Of a stretch of DNA of 64,000 nucleotides, positions 11,770 to 25,300 are shown piece after piece (within the stretch, counting starts at the first letter, position 1; every line of letters begins with the position of its first letter). The notes under the pieces were generated by a model. That model did not search any database. It saw nothing but the letters and a program-made list of their open reading frames with translations, and was not told the DNA's origin. The stretch spans positions 46,100-110,099 of the forward strand of contig JAQGDQ010000701.1 in the NCBI GenBank assembly GCA_030141605.1. Reading direction: 5' to 3'. Made by a program: the position numbers and the translations under genes. The stretch comes from Tubiluchus corallicola. Lineage: Eukaryota; Priapulida; Priapulimorpha; Priapulimorphida; Tubiluchidae.

Positions 11770-12218
11770 CAGTCAACCTCAGATATAACAGGGACACTTC
11801 CGGATCGGAAAAAATCCTCCCTTATATCAGATGTCCCTTATAGCCGAAGTTGAGTTAGACCGAGGGTGTATCTAGACCGGTACTTTTACCCATATTTTTA
11901 TGGATTATTGCTACGCATTCAGTGCAAATGGTATGTAGGAAGCTCCTTGAGTGATGCAAGATGTATGTGACCGCAGAAACCGAGTTGTTCGAAGGCCGGG
12001 TTAGCAAGAAATTGAGGTTAAAAATCGATCAATTTCGCTTTGATCATAGGGTTCCTTATATGTGAGGTAATTTACCTGGGTTTCTAAAACGCGGGACCTG
12101 AAGATATCGTCCCTTATATCTGAGTACCTTATATACAAAGATATACAAACGTTACGAAAAACTGGGACCGGCGTTGGAGGTCCCTTATAAGCGAGCACCT
12201 TATACCCAAGGTTGACTG
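11770..12218 (+). mobile_element. pogo-like MITE, family A copy 1
   Basis: The ends are CAGTCAACCTCAGATATAA and AAGGTTGACTG with TA on both sides, typical of pogo/Tigger-type Tc1-mariner elements. At 449 bp it has no transposase. The interior repeats the motif CCCTTATAnnCGA many times in both orientations. Confidence 0.85.
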
Positions 12219-12936
12219 TAAATACATTATTATAATGAAGCGATTCATTAGTATTTAAGTTCCAATTATTTCTTCTGCTCTAACTTTACATTTCTGTCGT
12301 ATTTCATAAACTTTTACATCATACTATAACATGGTCTTCCACAAAGTTTTTAAATTAAATGACATAGGTAAACAAAAAACAAAACATATAATAGGACATT
12401 AGTAATATCATAGGAATGTAAAGTCTGTCGATTACGATAAATAATGTCATCAGATACAGTACTCATCACTCTCCATTTTGAAGCCAAACAAATCCATAAG
12501 CCTGCTTCTTAGGTTAAAAAAGTAAGAGATTATTAAGTTAGACCATGAAGTCACAATATTACACATTTTGTAAGCAATTTATGTTCCATCACGTACGTCA
12601 CCTTCATGTCTTACATAACAATTATAGACGGTATGTAATTCTTTATTTATACATAGTAAAGTGCTTCATAACTAACAAATTTGCATAAGGATGTGACTAA
12701 ACTCAGCAGCAGTACCTGAAACCAACAAACATTTGTTTGCGAGTACAAATACTAATAGTGTATAGTAGTATGACTTTATACTTATTACGTGCAATAAGTG
12801 GGAAGAATATGCACACTCTATTTAGCATTTTACTTACATTTTACGTTAACAGAATCTTTGAGTGGTACGTAAATTTTATTCTAATTACGTTCTTGATTAT
12901 CAGTTAAGTTTAATCTTTATCACATATCATCTTATC
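12219..12936. other. Intergenic stretch, DUSP23 to SMAP 3' side
   Basis: AT-rich with no exon-like segment. A minus-strand AATAAA lies at 12,875-12,880, about 475 bp past the SMAP stop codon, and is a possible polyadenylation signal for that gene. Confidence 0.3.
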
Positions 12937-13200
12937 AGGCAACAAACAAACATTAAGTTTTGATAACAAACAATGTTTAACTTCGATGGACAAACAATGT
13001 TCGCAGTTGTTTGACAAACAACGCTAACAGCTGTTGGATAAACAATGCTAGTAGCTGCTAAACAAACAATGCCTAGCCTTGGTGCATACATTTAGTTGTT
13101 GAACAAACAATGCTAACAGTAGAAGAGCAAATAATGTTATTATTATGTTCATTCTGCTAGAACAAACAGTGTTCTAGTCTGGTCACAAAACACTGCTTAA
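12937..13200. repeat. Degenerate minisatellite (ACAAACAATG core)
   Basis: About ten copies of a loosely spaced core AACAAACAATGCTA, separated by 20-35 variable bases, lie just past the SMAP stop codon and so probably in its 3' UTR. Confidence 0.6.
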
Positions 13201-13352
13201 GTTTGTTAAAAAGAATGCTAGTGCTGCCATCATACGAGTTCCACTGGAACCATGTGACACAAAAATAACAACAATACGTTACATATGATTGCTGCTGTCA
13301 TACTTGACTATTGTGTTTGCTGTTTGTAAGACTGACGAATTCTGATCAGCCA

Positions 13353-16300
13353 TCATTGCCATAGATTAGTGGACAGTGTCTGACCAGCGGCTACAGCTTG
13401 ACCACTTTGACCGGTTGCTACCCAGTTGGGGTTTTGCATGACAGGCTGTGTGCCTGGATTACTCATTTTCATATTTGCCAACTGCTGCTGGATCTACAAG
13501 AAAAACAAGCGAACTGTTAAAATTGCTCCAACAACAACAACATTAAATGAATTCAGATCCAAATCCACAAGTATTACCGTGTGGATGGTTACCACTTTGC
13601 TCCACTTGTCACAAGTAATACCCCAACAAAATTAAATGAATTCAGATCCAAATCCACAAGTATTACCATGTGGATGGTTACCACTTTGCTCCACTTGTCA
13701 CAAGTAATACCCCAACAACATGAAATGAATTCAGATCCAAATCCACAAGTATTACCGTGTGGATGGTTACCACTTGACTATGCCTTGTCTAGTGTGGTTT
13801 ATTAGTTTGCCCTAATGTCCACATTTTGGCTCCTGTCTCAGGCCTTTAAAAAACCTGTTTTTCTAAGCAAAAAAATGATACCACCGTCTCAGACCCTACC
13901 CCGTGTGTCTACTGCGCAAATTTCATGACATTGTGCTGCAATTTACGAACTATTCAATGTTGATGTCTAACACAAACAATGAAGTGATGAAAAATCGGCA
14001 TATAAGAATGTGCGGCTTCCAGATTTAAAATTACAATCATTGAATTTTGCTTTAATGTAAAAGGTTTGATGCAAGCAAATTGGTTTATTTCTGCATTTTA
14101 GTATTAGACAATTGTACACATGCTATTATAACTTCATAATTGGGAAAATGTTATGTATTATATAAGTGTAGCTTGCTTGGAAAAGTCAACTGGCTCAATT
14201 TAATGTTTAAAACAAATCTATCAAGAAAGCTTTGAATAATGGAACGTGCAATTTTTTTATTGAGCCATTTGGCTCTTCCAAGCAAGCTACATTTACACTT
14301 ACCCAATTATAAAGTTATAATATCGTGTGTACAATAGTATCGCAGTCCAGAAACAATTTTGTTTGCATATTTCCTCCACATGTTACTAACCAGGGTTTAG
14401 ATGCCTCGGGAATAAATTGTTTTTTAAATCGGAAGAATTTTTACATAAGCACGTAAATAAATAAAATGATAAAATAAATTAAAGAACCTGAAATAATTCT
14501 GACAACTTGGCTCAAACTTACGTCTTGTAGATTTGAGAATATTGGTTCTAAGTAGTATTCATTAAAAAAACCCTTTAATTTCATTACATTTTTTACTCGC
14601 AAGTTTAGAAATTACTACATTTGCTGCTAAGAGCTCCATCAATGCAGCGAAAAGGCCAGACAGAGATTTAACGAAGACAAATTTATCACTCTGTGAAAGC
14701 TCAACCAATTAAAAATCCCCAAAAACCTTGCTCTCCCACAGGGAGTCGCACTCGTGTTGGTCTAGTAATCGTAACCTCACATAAAAATTAATTTTCAGGG
14801 TTGGATATTCACTGAAGGAACTTCAAAAGCTCTACCGATGTAAAAAGGTACATACTCTATGCAAGGCTATAATTTATAATGCTATGTATGCGTAATCAAT
14901 TAGAACAATTTGTAACAAGTTTACCTGCTGTAAATGTTGCTGCTGCTGCTGCTGATACTGCACATTGTATGAGCCGGGTCGTCCCATCATGCTAGGCGGC
15001 TGTGTATATGGTCCTGACATGTTTGCTGGATTCTGTGCAGGTAAAAAACAGGTTTAAAGCACAAGAAAACCATCCACTTACATAAAGCTTAAAAAATTCG
15101 TCTCGAAATTTTATACCTCTTATGTACTAACTTTTCGTATGCAGTGCTTGCATCGGCCGTAATGCTGTATAAAACGTGCAAATTTAAACTCCCGCGATGA
15201 TCGTTAGGTGCAGCCCTTTTGATGGTAGGTCATTTGAAACAAGTTTGGATAACATTAAGCTGTCAATAAGATTAAAAATACGTTTTTGGTTAGTAAGTGA
15301 TGCACCCTGGAGGGTGAGTCAGCGACAGTTTACCAATTGGTGAAAGTATTTTAAATTATTATTTCTAGTTACACAAGTCTTTCCAACAGGTAAGCAAAAT
15401 GCTAAGTAATATAGATTTGCATGCAATATTTTTGTGAAATAGTTTAACATTTCCTTTTGTTCCCCTAATTTACGTTTGCATAGTGACATCATGTAATGGC
15501 GCGGCCGGAACAGTATTGCGGGAGATTTAAAATGAAAACAAACAAAAATTCCTTTCAACGCGAGTACGATATGTGCATGAAACTGCTGTAAACTGGTATA
15601 AATTTTTCAAGGTGATTTTTCTGAAACCTACTACAGGTGCCCCGTTTCTTGTCCTTTTAAGTCGGCATTAAAAAATTAATTAGCAGAAATTCTTCACGCA
15701 GAAGCACTTAATATACTGTAAAAGATATAGAGATTTTGTAAAGAATTGACAGCATAACTTTGCTCACTTTGTGCACATTCTGCAACAAATTTTAGACTTA
15801 CTAATAATACATATTCTAGTTACAAATAAAACCTTAGCTGCTAAGCATGACGTCTAGTCACTGAATTTCCTAGCACTTGAAACTGAGTCATTTAGGATAT
15901 TTGTAGTGAAAAAATTTGAAACAAACATAATTATATAATGTAGACCATATTTAAAAAACATAAGTTACCAGCTTACATTTCTTTTTTCCCCACAAACCAA
16001 ACTTCTATGATTAGAAGCAGCCCCAAGTCCAACAAAGGTACAAATCAAGAAGCAAAAGACTCAAAAGACCGTAAAGCCTAAACACATATGAGACTTAGCC
16101 TGAACAGTATATTGACAAAGCCAAAACATGTGGCCCCTGGTCTGAAGAGCTTACCAACAAATCCAAAACACATGTGGCCCCCAGCTTGAAAAGTGTATAG
16201 ATCAAGCCAAACATATATAGTACCCATGCCGTCTGAAGATAATACCGACAAAGCTAAAACACGTATAGTACAGTAAGCGCCACATAATAGATTCATGGTT

Positions 16301-19300
16301 AATAATCGGTTAATTGACTCAAAAACACCTGGAACGGGCCCCTTCTATTCAAATATACATAAAAAAGTATCCATAATTGACTCAAATAACTCCACTTAAT
16401 TGACTCAATATTTTTCCTTCACCTATTTAAAATAAGATATTTGCATGTACCCAAAGAACCTTTCCTACTTTTATGTCATTTTTACTTCCCTTTTGTGCAT
16501 TATGTATGTGCAGAAACAATCATATTAAGTACCGTTTTGTTTGTAAGCAGGTACATTTATCATGCGCTAGTGTAGCGGTTTTTCCTTGAATTTGTTACCC
16601 ACTCACCCACTGTTACCCAAAGAATTTCTGGAAGCTAAACATTTAATCACTTGCCGAGTGGTTTCCTTTTGATGCTCTCGCTGCAAACCACCCTTTTAGC
16701 TTAATCGGTTAACAGTCAAAGATGCAGGTACAGTATAATCAGCGGGTATTCCTCGTGACTTACAAGAGTAAACATCGTACAGCAAATAAGAGCAATGTAA
16801 GTGAGCAGACAATTCAGAACTGTTTTACTCACACACAACAACAGAGTTTCGACGTTTTTATAATTATAAGAACTTTGTGGGCCAACTTCTTCGAGAGAAA
16901 ATGAAGCAGCTGACCTTGAAGGAATTTTTGTAATTTTTGCAAATAAACAGACTTAGAAAAGTATACTTTTTAATTTATTGCTAATTCACTTATATAAATT
17001 AATATTTTAAAATATTTTTTCTAATTATTAACTGCACAAAGGAATTTAGGGTTTAGTTCGTTTCTAAAACTCATTAAAAACCGTTGCAGTGCATAGTAAG
17101 CTGATGACTCATACTTCTATACTAGTAATACTACACCCATTGGTTAATAGGTTCAGTTGGTTAATTGGGTCAGAACATGTCAGTCCCAAAGTGAGTCTAT
17201 TAAGCGGCGCCTACTATAGTCAGAAAAGTATGTTGATAACACCAAAACACGAATGGTACCCAGTCTAAAGAGAATATTGACAAAGCCAAAACACGTAATT
17301 TACCAAATCTGAAAAGTATGTTGACAAAGCCAAAACATGTGTGGTACCCAGTCTGAAAAGTACATTGACAAAGCCAAAACACCTATGGTACCCAGTCTGA
17401 AAAGAACATTGACAAAGCCAAAACACCTATGGTACCTAGTCTGAAAAGTACATTGACAAAGCCAAAACACCTATGGTACTCAGTCTGAAAAGAACATTGA
17501 CAAAGCCAAAACATGTATGGTACCCACTCTGAAAAGTACATCGACAAAGCCAAAACGCGTATGGTACCCACTCTGAAAAGTACATTGATAATACCAAAAC
17601 ACGTATGGTACCCAATCTGAAAAATACATTAACAATGCCAAAACACGTATGGTACCCATTCTGAAAAGTACATTGACAAAGCCAAAACAAATACGCCAAC
17701 ACCATGAACAAGGAGAGTGAAAGGAAGGGGGCACACGATCTTTTTGGGCACCAAAATTTGTAAAATTTTAAAACGAGACGTTTTCAAGCAAATGATTGTA
17801 ACAATCAAGCAACAGAAGCAAAGAAGACAAAGACAAATGAACAAGTTAAAGCAAGTGATTGCAAGCAATGCTTAGCAGAAGAAGATCAGTCAAGCCTTTG
17901 TAAAGGTCATCCAGCAAGCTACAGCACAGACCGGACAATGGCAGATATGCAAGATTAGTAACTTACGGGGTTCATTAGCCCAGCATTGTACAACTCATTG
18001 TCACCGCGCTGCTCTCCTACGTACAGATTTTCCATACAGAATGGATTTTGGAAAGTTGGTGCATTGTACGTATACTGCACGGGGTACAGCTGATTGTACG
18101 TCGCGTTATGTTCAGGGACAAAATACGCTTGGTACGCCAGTGATGAATCATGCATCTGAGGAGGCACAGGTTGACTCGGCTGGTACTGTAGTTTAAATTA
18201 AAATAATTTAAATTTAAATGTTTAAATACATTTAAAGGTTTGCGTAGACATGTAGTTTTAAAGACAAAAATATTTCGTTTGAAAACCAAACCAAGACTGG
18301 CTAATCACACAGTTCCGTGAAGTAAATTCAGAAATTGTGTCTTTTGGTAGTAAATTGGTGCAAATGGAGCTTGAATCTTATAAAATGGTGAACTTTAAAG
18401 TTAAGAAAACATTAATAAAACATCAACTCATTTTATCTGTAAGATGTAGGTTTGGAAAATGAGGAAAGTTGAGAAAAGTTTGTAAATGTGATGAAGTTCT
18501 TTGAACACAAGTCAAATGGCAATTCAGTGTTGGGTGTGCTGCTTAAAAGAAAACCGGACGATTGTTTAGATTCAATCTCATTTCATTTACTGTCCAAAAT
18601 ATATATTTTCTTGCCTATAAAAGTTTACAATTGTTCCTTATATTTGAATAATTAGCTTAGAAAGTTATGTAACGGCAACCAAACACAGCTATTGCTTACA
18701 TCAGAAACTAACCACAGTTCGTGCAATGGCAGGCGTCTTCCCTTGCACATCAAGCACATTTGCATAGGTGTTACAGTACTGCTTAAATTCATGATGTCAC
18801 GAAAAATGGGCTTTACATCATATGACATCAGAAACTAACACTGCAGTTCATGATCATGGTTATCACGGTACCGCCTTCTATTTGTCGGCCGTTCATTTAA
18901 AATAAGCTGTTGTAGTTTTCAATATTTTAGAGCATTCTTTATTCTGAACAAATGTTTACACAATCATCCAGTTTTCCTTTAACTGCAAAGCATAATTATA
19001 ACATTTTAAATCAAAGAGATATCATAATAGATTTAGTTACACAGTTAACGGGATTAATCCCTAAATTTAGCAGCAGGTAGAATTAGAATAGCATCATTAA
19101 TAGCCAAATAAATGCCAAACTTATCATTAGACAAGAATTGGAGTTGCCAAAGTTATCAGCAGTAGAGTTGGAGTTAAGTTATATACATTTCCGTTAGAGT
19201 ACATTATAAAATACTGGCGTAGTGAGTCAAATAATAACTCGAATGATAGCAAATATCTTTCGTCTAACCTGCTAGGTAATTCACACAAAAGACTTGAGGT

Positions 19301-22300
19301 CAGTATTAACAAAAAAAGCATTGAAAGTTGCCTGGAACAGAAACAGCTAATTCTGCATTGTTTCAGCAAAAGAAAACAACTAGCTTCTGAGCAAATGTAG
19401 CAACAGCAATCAACTTACCTGCACTGAAAAAATAATAGTTTTAAGAAACCAAAAATAACTAAAACTAAGAGAGGCAGCAAAACATGAAATTGAAGATCAC
19501 GAACTCTGCTAAAAAATATTTAGCACATATAACAAAAATAATGATTTATACCGAAGAAACCGGAAATTGTTGTCCCTGGGATGGAACGACTGCTCCATTT
19601 TGCATTAGATTTCCATTAGTGAAAGTTGGTTGTTGTAAGTATACACCGCCTAAAAATAATAATGTACAGTATTTATGAGAATTACCAATACACAAGCAGC
19701 TAAATGTTATAATAATCATTGAAGATACTGTATATCAGTGCTAGGGATGAATTATTAGGCATATAATTTAATTTTATCAAATATCAGCAGATTCTTTCCA
19801 AATTTTTATAACATTTTTACAATTAATGCAAGCTATTAAGACATGGCGTTCTACCACTTTGAAATCAAACATTCTTTTCAAATTATTACAATACTAGCAA
19901 AGGCCCCGCAAAAGATTTTGCGTAAAAAACCACGTATAATCAATAACACGCGAACATTCTACCTAGTCCTCATTTATTACACAAAGCCCGTAACATCCTG
20001 CCTACTGTATGTTTACTTACCTAACGCAAAGCAGCAGCTTTTACTGAATTAAAGCTATAAGATTATAGACAGAATACAATGGATGACGTCACAACAATGC
20101 CTTTGCGTCAGCAATTTTCTAAGCGAAAATTGTCGAAAATAGAACATCCAATTAACTCCTCGGTACTCCTCTCGGTGGACCTGCCCTAAAATGTAGCCTA
20201 CATCATCGTGTAGCCCTGTCCTTCCTCTTTGTAAAGAGCTATATATCTCCTTCCTAGAGTCCCACTGGGCGACGCTAGAACGTTTTTCCCGCATGCTGTT
20301 TGGTCAAAATTTCGAAAAAATCGCGAGTTGGGTCCGGGAAAACGCCCGTTGCGGGACCCCGTGGCCCTCTCGCGAATTCTAAATATGCCTACTACACCCA
20401 CCGCTGAACGGGCTATCTATCCATACCCAGCACCACCCTCGGCCCGTTCCCGTTCTCTACATCTCAGCCGTATAACTTTTGCAAAAAACGGCCGAAAAAT
20501 GGCCATTTTTGGAGGTTTTTCGCCTCCCCTTTCTCCCGGTGGGCCCGATTCGAAAAATAAACCATCAATGGCACGACACTAGATCGAGACCTTTCGTTTG
20601 ATGTATAGATCGCCGCAAATGGTGCCCTCGTCTGGGCTGTAGCCTCGAATCTTATATATATATATATTAAGATACCAAGAATATTAATATAATAGTAGAT
20701 CTGTACAATTAATGAATTTACAAGGACAAGATGTTCTAACTCTTTTCATTTGTAGATGGCAAAGACAGTAATTTGTAGCACTCAAACGTAGTCAACATTA
20801 TGCTAGACAATATCAATCACTTAATGGACAGTCAGGGTTATGCTAGACAATGTCAATCACTCAATGGACAGTCAGCGTTATGCTAGACAATGTCAATCAC
20901 TCAATGGACAGTCAGTGTTATGCTAGACAATGTCAATCACTCAATGGACAGTCAGCGTTATGCTAGGCAATGTCAATCACTCAATGGACCGTGGAATAAT
21001 TACTAGATTTCACCTGCATTAGTACAAATACAGTCAACCTCGGATATAAGGGACACCTCGACACCGGAAAAAATCGTCCCTTATATCCGATGTCACTTAT
21101 AGCCGAAGTTGAGTCAGACCGAGGGTGTATCTAGATCTGTACTTTTCTGTACTTTTACCTATATTTTTATGGATTATTGCTACACATTCAGTGCACACGG
21201 TATGTAGGAAGCTCCTTCAGTGATGCGAGATGTATGTGACCACGGAAACCGAGCTGTTCGAAGGCCGAGTTTGCGAAAAATTGAGGTTAAAATAGATCAA
21301 TTTCGCTTTGATCATAGGCTCCCTTACATTCAAGGTAATTTACCTGGGTTTCTATTACCCGGGACCTGAAGATATAGTCCCTTATAAGCGAAAGTCCCTT
21401 ATATCCGAGTACCGTATATACGAAGATTTTTACATAGGAAAAATCGGGACCGGTGTTGGTGGTCCCTTATAAGCGAGTGTCCCTTATCAGCGAGTACTTT
21501 ATACCCGAGGTTGACTGTATATAGATATGAAAAACATACCTGGCACACCATAATGTTGAGGTTGTTTGCCAAGATTAGAGTAAAGTGACATAATTGTATC
21601 TTTGGCAGAAGGTTTGCTATCAAACTGTGAGTGACATTCTTGTCTCTGTTCCGCTGTCCCAAAGAGAGACTCCAGGTCATTTGTACTCGAGGACTACATG
21701 TCAAGAAAGAGAAACGATTTCTTAATGCCTTATTTTAAAAGAAACAATTTTTATTAAGAACTCTATAAAACTTGATGCATTTACAACATTACAGAAATTT
21801 TGACTCCAATCTCCAGCATGACAGTGTTTACAAACTGCAACGACTTCTACAAGCAAAGCCATAGGGTACAGAACACGAAGATAACTAATTATAATTTTGC
21901 AACTATAGTTAAGTGTCATTAATAGGGCTGGTTTAGCCTATAGGCTTGCGTATAAGCTACAGCCTGGGGCCCCTCAAGCTTGTTAGCATCTCGTAAAAAA
22001 TCTCTTTTTTTATTAAGGTTGTTTTGAAATATGAGCTACTTTAGTTTGCAATAAACAGTAAAATGGTGGTATTTTTTAAAGAATATTTTTATTGGCAACC
22101 AAAATATAGCTATTCTAGTTTATGTAAAGAATTTACAATAAGTTGTCTACTTACAATAATTAAATGCTGTTAAAATATATCACGAGTAAAAATATTCAAG
22201 ATGGGTGCAGGAGAGTTATAGGGTGGCTCTGTCTGAGGGGGTCCATAATTTTATTAGCCTAGGAGCCTCAAAAGGCCATAATCTGGCCCTGCTTGTCAGG

Positions 22301-25300
22301 ACACGTAAATGCAGATTCTGTTATTAGAAGACTCCAGTTATTTGCAGCTTTAACTCCAATGCTAAAATGGGGTCACGAAAGCCAGACTGAGGAGTACTTT
22401 GTGAGGGTTCCCACAGAATTTTGAAATAAATTTCCCTGACCAAATATTGATTTTCCATGACCAAGATAAGCAGAAATTGCATTACCAGTATACATATTCA
22501 TACATTTTACTGTATGAAATTCATACATACACTGAAATAAAATGTGTCAGTCAATCATTATTTTTGGAACCAAAATTGAAACTGGGAGCCTGGCATAGCA
22601 AAAATTTATTTGAACACGAATTGGTGAAAAATATGTTTGGAAAAATATCTGTTCACGGTGATTATTTTTGAATCCTTTTCCTTTTCCTTTTCCCTGACTT
22701 TTTGCCCCATTTTCATCATTTTCCCTCACTTTCCAGGATAGCTTGCATTTTCAAGGATTTTCCAGGAATTTCCCTGATCGTGAGAAGCCTGTTTTTGTGA
22801 AAACCTAGAGAAAGTGCAGGTATAAATCAATATAATACTAAATTTGAAACAAACCTTTATGCTATGCTTTGTATTTGGTAAATGAAGACTGGACGGCTCA
22901 GAAGTAGCAGCCGTTGGCAGCGGCGATGAGAGAAAATTACCAAATATTTCATCTACAGTGTCAATTACGGTCAAGCTTGATCCAGCATCATCTAGAAACG
23001 GGAAATAAATATGAAGTTACGTAGCAAACATCAAACTCTGCATAGTTTTCAAAACCATTTGTGAGTTTATTATCAACCGTAAGTAACCAGGACTGTTTTA
23101 TAAAAGTCACAGAACAGAAGAGAAAACTATTTTTTCCTTGGATCAATAAAGAACATGATACAAAGACGTTATTTCCATTACGGTGCAAGTGTTAGTAAAA
23201 GTAAAATCACAAAAAAAAACCACACAGAGAGACTATTAAAAATACTACAGATTACTAAACAGTAAACTAAGATTAGATACAAAGTAAATAATAATAAAAA
23301 CACAAATTAAAACTTAAATGTCACAAACAACCAATCATCAATCAAGAAAATATACATTGAACAAAACGATAAAAGCTACGGACGTTAATATATTGTAAAG
23401 TATTATAAGATATGAATTATTGTAGGAATAAAAAAAAACTAACATAAAATCAGGATTGTAAAATTTTTTTCCTTGTATTATTCATTATTATAGTTCTTAA
23501 ATTTCTTCATATTCAGTGATTAAGAAAAAACAGGATAATATTGAAGTACAATGCTACAGTACAACATTCAGTGTGATATACAAAAACGTGGCAAGTTCTA
23601 AGTTTAGAATTCAAATTTCAAATTTACAGCTATGCCCTCGTATGATCTCTCAAACGTGTTACAACTGTTACATCACAAATGAGCACCTCCGAACAGAGAG
23701 GTACATAACCTAATCTTTGGGCAATGCGTTGCCGAGATGAAGAAGCTAGCGCCCGTCTAAACAGCAAAAACTGGCCGCGCAAATGCAAAATTACCATTCT
23801 GTGGTAATAATTCTTTCACGTAAGCTATTCCTGAATATGTTCCCTTTTATAATTTAATAGGGTAGATTATTTTGAACTATAATTTAAAGTGAAAAAATGA
23901 TATTATTTTCCTTTAAGGAAATGCAGGATTGTAATGAAAAATGCACAAGAAAAACGTTTAGTAAAGAAATAACATGAGCATTTTATATTTGACAAGCTGC
24001 TAATTCAATGACTAACCTTGAAAAGGAAGAAAAAGTTTAATACCTAAGCCAAGAAGATCTGTGTTATCACAAGGGTTTTCCTCTTTTGGTTTGGATGTCA
24101 CAGATTTGAGCGGTAGAGTATTAGTGTGTTGCTTCGGTCGTGAGGTGGCCAGTGACTGCTGGAAGAAAATGTACGATTAAAACTCTGATTTCAAACAACA
24201 GCCAATCCTGATTTGGCAGAAAATACGATACTTTTTAGCCACCAATACGATAATCAGCATCATACAAAACGGCAAACCGGGCCGAGAGTTGTAGAGAAAC
24301 ATAGCTGCGTCCTCGCCGAAACAACTATGTTACAATAACGACTGCGATTACGTTTTAAATTAAAAAATACGTTTTCCTATGACTATGTCACGTAATTATA
24401 CAAACGCACAAACAATTATAAATTCCTGGCCAAATGTGCGTTAAAAAGTATTACCCGGGTGACTAGACAGAAACAGAGGTATTTTTATTGCCAGCCTCAA
24501 AATTACCAAACATTTTCATAATAAAAGTATTACATTAAACAGTATCGTTGACTTAGTGCAATGCAAACTCAAACTGTATGGCAAGGAATCACGTTCTTTA
24601 CTCGTTCCTGTAGAAACACCCAATGCAAGAAATGGTTAAAAATGATCCCTTCCTCTAACTGGAACTGCACCTTTCAACACACGATCAGTTTAACATAGAA
24701 AATTGGCATATTGTCAAAAACCTAAAAAACTAGACCAACGAGTTTAACATACAACATTGGCATATTGTCAAAAACCTAAAAAACTAGACCGACGAGTTTA
24801 ACATGCAAAATTGGCATATTGTGAAAAACCTAAAAAACTAGACCAACGAGTTTAACACACAAAACTGGCATATTGTCAAAAACCTAAAAAGACTAGACTG
24901 ACCAGTTTAACATACAAAATTGGCATACTGTCAAAAACCTAAAAAAACTAGACCGACGAGTTTAACATACAAAATTGGCATATTGTCACAAACCTAAAAA
25001 ACTATACCGACGAGTTTAACATGCAAAATTGGCATATTGTCAAAAACCTACAAAACTAGATTGACGAGTTTAACATACAAAATTGGCATATTGTCAAAAA
25101 CCTAAAAAACTAGACGGACGAGTTTAACATACAACATTGGCATATTGTCAAAAACCTAAAAGACTAGACTGACCAGTTTAACATACAAAATTGGCATATT
25201 GTCAAAAACCTAAAAAACTAGACGGACGAGTTTAACATACAAAATTGGCATATTGTCAAAAACCTAAAAAACTATACCGACGAGTTTAACATGCAAAATT

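Noticed and set aside
17200-17868. Several 60-91 aa minus-strand frames rich in FGFVNVLF
   Set aside because: They are frames through the 44-bp minisatellite; all three frames look alike because 44 is not a multiple of three and the repeat has few stops.
19419-19423. Five-base microexon in SMAP (TTTTTTCAG/TGCAG/GTAAGT)
   Set aside because: The splice signals are attractive, but five bases would shift the frame of exon 10 into early stops; exons 9 and 10 join in frame directly.
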